Shown here one piece after another: positions 50,001 to 56,000 of a stretch of DNA of 64,000 nt (the stretch's first letter is position 1; every line of letters begins with the position of its first letter). This stretch comes from Channa striata. Taxonomy: Eukaryota > Chordata > Actinopteri > Anabantiformes > Channidae. Where the stretch lies: assembly GCA_033026295.1 (NCBI GenBank), contig CM065176.1, positions 4,473,705-4,537,704 of the forward strand, written 5' to 3'. The translations under genes and the position numbers were made by a program. The notes beneath the pieces were generated by a model. That model saw only the letters and a program-made list of their open reading frames with translations. It did no database searches and was not told the origin of the DNA.

Positions 50001-53000
50001 AGATCCAAGCACGTAAGTATCTTGGATTTTTATTGTTATTTTGTGTTTCTGTGGATTGTTTTTTCCAGTTAGATTGCCACGTCTTAATATAGATATTATT
50101 TAAAACTCTGCCTACCTTGTGGACACCCTAATTTGCTACTTTAGCCTCAAGCAGTCTGATCATAGAGATTTCTTTAGTACGCTGCATTTTGTCCAAAGTC
50201 ATGCTGGCGTGTTTGCTCTGACAAAACAATTGTGGACTATAGCTTCATAATACTAAGCAGGTTTGTACATGATGTTAAAATCGGATCAGTCTTGGTGGCC
50301 TCAAAGACACAGAAGGTAGACGTACTGCTGGGTCATGCTGAGCAGCACATTTTGTCTTCATGTTGTAATGCCATATTTAGAGCACTAGAGGTCAGGATTG
50401 TTCTCTTTTAAACACATAAATAGTTTATTTATTATACTCCTAAAGAGATTCATAGTTATCTCCCAAAGGCTTAATTCATAATAAATCCAACCTCGTCTTT
50501 TGATATCACCTCTGGTTGAACACACAGGTTTCCAAAGATATTATTTATCTCCATGTTCATTAACTCGTTGAATTCGCTCCCCTGCACAGCTTTGCACTCA
50601 TTAACTAACTGTTTTTTTTTTTTTTTTTTTGTCACACACTTTTGTCATTTTCTTTGTAGTGTCACACTTCTAAAATGCTTGTTTTTATCTTAGCTTTTTG
50701 CAAAATTCCATGTAAAATAGGCGGTTATTTATTGAACAGACTATTTCAATCTCAGGAGAGGTCATCAAGATTTTTGTCGTCCCTACCGAAGCTGTGTAAC
50801 ATGTAAACAAAAAGGGATGCAGTGATTTGCTAATAATTTGAAGGCTATTTTTAATTGATAGAATGACATGCGTGAAAGAATTCTTTTTAAATATATGCTC
50901 ATTTTGAGAGAGCCTGAAAACAACTTGAGCATTATAATCTCAGAAATTATGACAAAAATGGCCTGAACGGTTGAGCATCGAAATTGGTTGCATTGCCTTT
51001 GTCTTATTCATAGGTCATTAGGTCACGCTTTCTTTTATTTATATTTTATGCATCGTTTTGCCTCCTCTTTCTTGAAATTTACTTTTTTTGCTTTTGGGCT
51101 AAAGGAGTGAACACCTAATTATGAGTTTGCATCCTTTGTTTGTATATTTTAGTCCTGTTATAGATTCGAGCTTGACTTTGTTTTTCCTCCTGAGGGGAAC
51201 TTTTTCACTTGTGTTTTTATCCTCAGTAATAATTAATTGAATAAAGATCTGCACTGGATTGTGTAGTGTGTTACTAGACCACATTATTGGAACTGAATGT
51301 AATGTAGTAGATACAGTATTTGGAGTATTTTGATTTAATATCTTTCCTGTTTACCATCTGCAGCCTTTTCTCTAATCTTTATTAAAACCATACCAAAAAG
51401 TGGGCCACAGGACAGAGAGGGACCAGAGTGTGTCCCTGAAGCCGACTTTGAGGAGATCAAAGAAGCAAAAATACCAACAGTATGTCAAGTGATATTTATT
51501 CTCAATTTCTTTGTGCATGTGCAAAGTCTCTGTTGCTAATCATCAACAGGGTGCTCGGTGTGATTCATTAACTCTGCATAGATATTTTTAACATCCCTGT
51601 GTAAACAGATTGTGTTGTCATTCCCCCAGGCCTCCGATGGCAGTTCCAAGACATCAGCAGATACCCAGAACCCTTCAGAGATCAGTGAGGAACACACAGC
51701 CACAAAACAGACAGCCACTGACTCGTCCAGCCTGAAGAAGAAGCCTTTGATACCTATTTCTGAGAAGGAAAAGCTTCTAGACACGGACAAGGGGGTCACA
51801 CCTAAGGAAACTCCTATTTACACAGACGTCAAGACTGCACAGCAACACGAGGACAAGGTTAAGACCTTAAAAATATATTTAGGCAGGAAATATACTTGCT
51901 TTTCTATAGAAGTCTAAAAGATGTTGAGCGGGCCAGAAGCTGTGATGTTACAGAGACAAGTGAAATTAATTCCACATTATGTTAACCGCATTTTTCCCGT
52001 CCTCTGATGTTTTATCAGTTACAAGCAGAGACAGAAGCAGATAAGCCTCAGACAGGCTCTGGCCAGAAGAGAGAACCATCCCAGAGCCAAAACTCGTCCT
52101 CGTCCCTCTCAGGTTTTCGGCTTATAGCCAATGCCTTCAGGAGGACATTTACTGTGACCAAACCCTCCAGGAGCTCCAACACTGCAGTCATAATGTGTGT
52201 ATATGCTACTTTGGTAGTAGCTTAAGTGCCAGATTAAAACCGTTGGAGCAGTCTGAACACCTTCTTCTGCTTTACATTTCCATATTGGTTAATGCGTGGA
52301 CATGTTGATTTGTCCCTGTTACCAGGAGACCCAAACACAGCAGGTCCCGCAAACAGAGACCCATGTCAGAGGGAGCATTCAGCATTAGCTCCCTCTTCAG
52401 TACTGAGAGTTTGGAGCCATCCGGAGGGGAGGAGAATGCGGCCGGCAAACGCGAAGCTTGGTGGGCCGCTGTGGAGGCCGATCCGTGGGGGGCAGGACGA
52501 GACCTGCCGTCCCTGCTGCAGCAGGTGTCCCTAAAAGGCCGGAGGGACTCTGGAGGGGTGTTTTCTGACAACGTGGGCTCGCTTCCTCGCAGGAGGGTCA
52601 ACTTGTTCTCCTCCCTGAGGTTGAGGAAGAGGGAGTCTTCAGACAGCGAAGGCAAAGACCAGGAGGCTCAGAAGGAAATCAGGGCTATCCTCACCAAACT
52701 CCGAAACAAAGGCTAGTGATGTGATTGCTTTTTGCTTTGTGATCACGGTCAAGAGGCCGTGAAATGAACAATAGACTCTCCAGGTTGCACTCCCATACCA
52801 CTGTTTTTTCATTGCTTGTCTTGCTGCAAGTAAAATATATTTCTATAAAGAGTAAACAATTACATATTTACACCTGTAACACTGTTTTGGAGTTTTTACC
52901 CAAGTGTTTTTGCTTAAAGCCTCATTTAAACACGATCTAAGCACAAACCAAAACAACAAGCCGGAACATTAAAAAGCCAAATACAGGTTTGTGTGACAAT

Positions 53001-56000
53001 TCAGTGTTTATCAACATAAGCAACAGGGTTAATATTCCACTATGTTGTCGACTGTTAACTGTTAAGGCATTTGTTGTCACTGCTTTAGCCGATTTCAACC
53101 GCAGAGAGAAGTTTCCTTCTTGTATTGTTTGATTTAAGGGGTTTCTGTGGCTTAAGAGGTGCAACTTTTGATTTCACAGCAGAAAAACAAAGATTGTAGA
53201 ACTTATTCTCACCATTTTCTTTTCATCCAGCCTCTTGTCAGAATCTGGAAGAGTCGTCCTCCAGTGAGGATGAAAATGAAAACCCGGCATTCAATCAGAA
53301 GGTTTGTACAGATCATTCATACAGACAGCACGATGCCAGGCAATGCTACACGTACTGTATTAGTGAATACTTCCCAAAATGTGTCGTGCTCCCCAGCTGT
53401 GTGCAGAGAAGCAAATGAGAAAGCAGGAGAAGACGGTGGTGCAGCAGGCTAAAAGAGAACAGCTGAAGAGGCTTCACAGAGCTCAGGTATTATTCTTTTT
53501 AAATTCACTCATTTTCTTAATTGAATGCTTCGTGCAGGAGAGCTGTCCGTGGCCTCGCTCCACTGCCTTCACAAAAAAAAGTGAAAGCATGTAAAATCTG
53601 TTGGACTGAAGTGGTTTTTCTACCAGTGATAATGATACATTTTACATTTTCAACATTTACCTGATGCCCCTAAAGTATAAAGATGTGCTACTTCAACAGA
53701 CTGAACAGATTGGCCGTGTTTGGTTAAGTAGCTGTAGTACACTTTAGTCTATGCTCAGACTTTTCCTTTTTTTCAGACCGCTGCCATTATTCTTCACATG
53801 TCTGGATTCTGTTGGTACACTAGATACTGGTACACTAGGCAGGTGTTTTTGTATTTGAACACACCTACCGTACCAGTCTAAATTACAATTGATTGTAATA
53901 ACCCACCACATTAAAGGGATAGCTCAACATTTGGCTCAACGGGTTTGTTGGCTTGCTTGTTAAAACTATACAGAAAATATCAGTCTGTTTATTGCAGAGA
54001 TAGGTGGAGCTGAGCTGGGGCAGCAACTTTGGAAAAACACTGGACAGCTGTCAAAATTCCATTGTGTATCATCTTTATTTATTACTTGTCATACCTAATG
54101 ATTTTAAATATGCAATGTATTTTGAGTTGGAGCTTCCTCATGAATGAGTATTAGCAAGACTGATGAGGCTGAACCGTTGCTTGTAACAAATTGGACGTTC
54201 TACAGAACTGTGGCGTGCACAAGATATTACAATTACTAAATCAAATTTATCTACTTAGCTCAGTATTGAATATCCTACATTTGCCTCAAAGGGCTTTATT
54301 GGGACACCTCAGTGGGTAGAGCATTGGTTTGGGATGCAGAAGGCTCTGGGATCCAATCCCATCCACCAGGCGTGGCTGCACGCAGCCACCAAGAGCCGCA
54401 ATGGCTGCAAGTCCCGAGCCTGGATTCAATGTGAGGGCTGTGGCAGGAAGCGCATCCGGTGTAAGAAAAGTCAAATCAACATGCAGAACATGTTCTGCTG
54501 TGGCACTCCCCTTATGGGACATGCTAAAAACCTTTTATCTTCGGATTCTTGCCTTAAAGGGCTTCATAGTCTGTACAACATACAGCATCGTGTGCTGAGA
54601 CCCTTGAATCCGATAAGAAAAAAACTTCCTCTAAAGCTTTTCTAATTGAATAACATATAAGAAGCTTCAGGAAGAACGTCTTCCAGGTCAGACACACATG
54701 CAATAAAGAGAACAGAGAACACGGTAAGTTGACAGTGTTAGCAATAAGAATAAGAATTACATTACAACACACGTATGAACGCAATGGAAAGTATGAGATC
54801 GTAAATGTCAAAGAAAGATTTTAATTCCTTTTATTGTATAAATATGTGCTATATTATCCAGGTGATCCAGAGACAACTAGAGGAAGTTGGAGAGAAACAG
54901 AGGGACCTAGAGGAGCGAGGAGTAGCTATAGAAAAGATCCTAAGGGGAGAAGCAGGTATTCAACAACATGTGAACACACAGCAGCGTTTCATGTCTGTTT
55001 CTGAGCCTGAACAAGACATTACAAAGCTAATTTTAATGACAAAACGCTGCGCTATAACACCTTGCTCCAATCCACAATATACTGCGGATCAATGGAGTTC
55101 CACTGTGAAAGCCTCATTGTTCTGCTTTTTAATTGCTGTGCACATGCTTCTCAGACCATTTAGAAATAAAGCATTGCCTTGTAATCCCAGTCTGGTTAAA
55201 AGCCTTTACATACAGTTGATGGTCGTACTCACAATAGGCAAACCGTGGCTTTATTGTTCATCTTTTACAGTCGAGGGCTTTGTTTGTGTTCTCGTGATAG
55301 CGAGGGCTTGTGAGGTTGAAGCAAAGTGTGTGTGTGTGTTTGAGGTTTGGTCCAAGTGTAATTTAGTTTTTCTTGTAATGTCTTTGCAGAACTTATATAA
55401 AAACTTTGCCTCCTCATCTTGGCTCCTTCTGTCTCCTCCCAACTCTGCTCCATTTGTTGATTTCTACTTTCCTGCACCCTTCATTCCTTGTTCTCTCTTT
55501 GGTCTTTCGCTCTATCCTGCCTAGAAGCGTCTCAAACAGCTGACTCGGATGAGGCCCAGCTCTATCAGTGCTGGTTTAAACTTGTGCTGGAGAAGAACAG
55601 ATTGGCACGCTATGAGTCTGAACTCATGATCTTGTAAGTGGCTGTGTTTGATCCCAGACACACACAAACACAGATGAAAGACTTCTGGAGGAAAAAGAGA
55701 TGTTGAAGTTCACCAAATATCCTCTTTTCTCTTAGCGCCCAGGAGCTTGAACTGGAGGACACACAGAGCCGACTGCAACAAGATCTCCGACGCAGAATGG
55801 CAACAGAGGGTAAAGGATGAGCACACGAGAAAACACGTAAGCTGGTAGTCAATTCAAAATCGTACATAAATGTCTTCCTGTGTTTTTCCAGATACAAAGA
55901 AGAGTGCCTCTGAGCTTCAGGAGGAGCAGGAGATCCTGTCGGAGATCATGAGGATGGTGGAGAAAAGAGACATGTTGGTCTCTATACTGGAGGAGCAGAG

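Noticed and set aside
54300..54372. A genuine tRNA gene
   Set aside because: A and B boxes are present, but the acceptor and anticodon arms are degraded and the SINE body and tail follow with target duplications.
54329..54645. Two overlapping plus-strand ORFs of 89 and 103 codons, and the 78-codon antisense ORF at 54286-54522
   Set aside because: They lie in the tRNA-derived SINE and are repeat-derived, not genes.
54805..55524. 239-codon ORF as a gene
   Set aside because: Only 54862-54955 is coding (a bMERB exon); the rest is read-through into intron 34.
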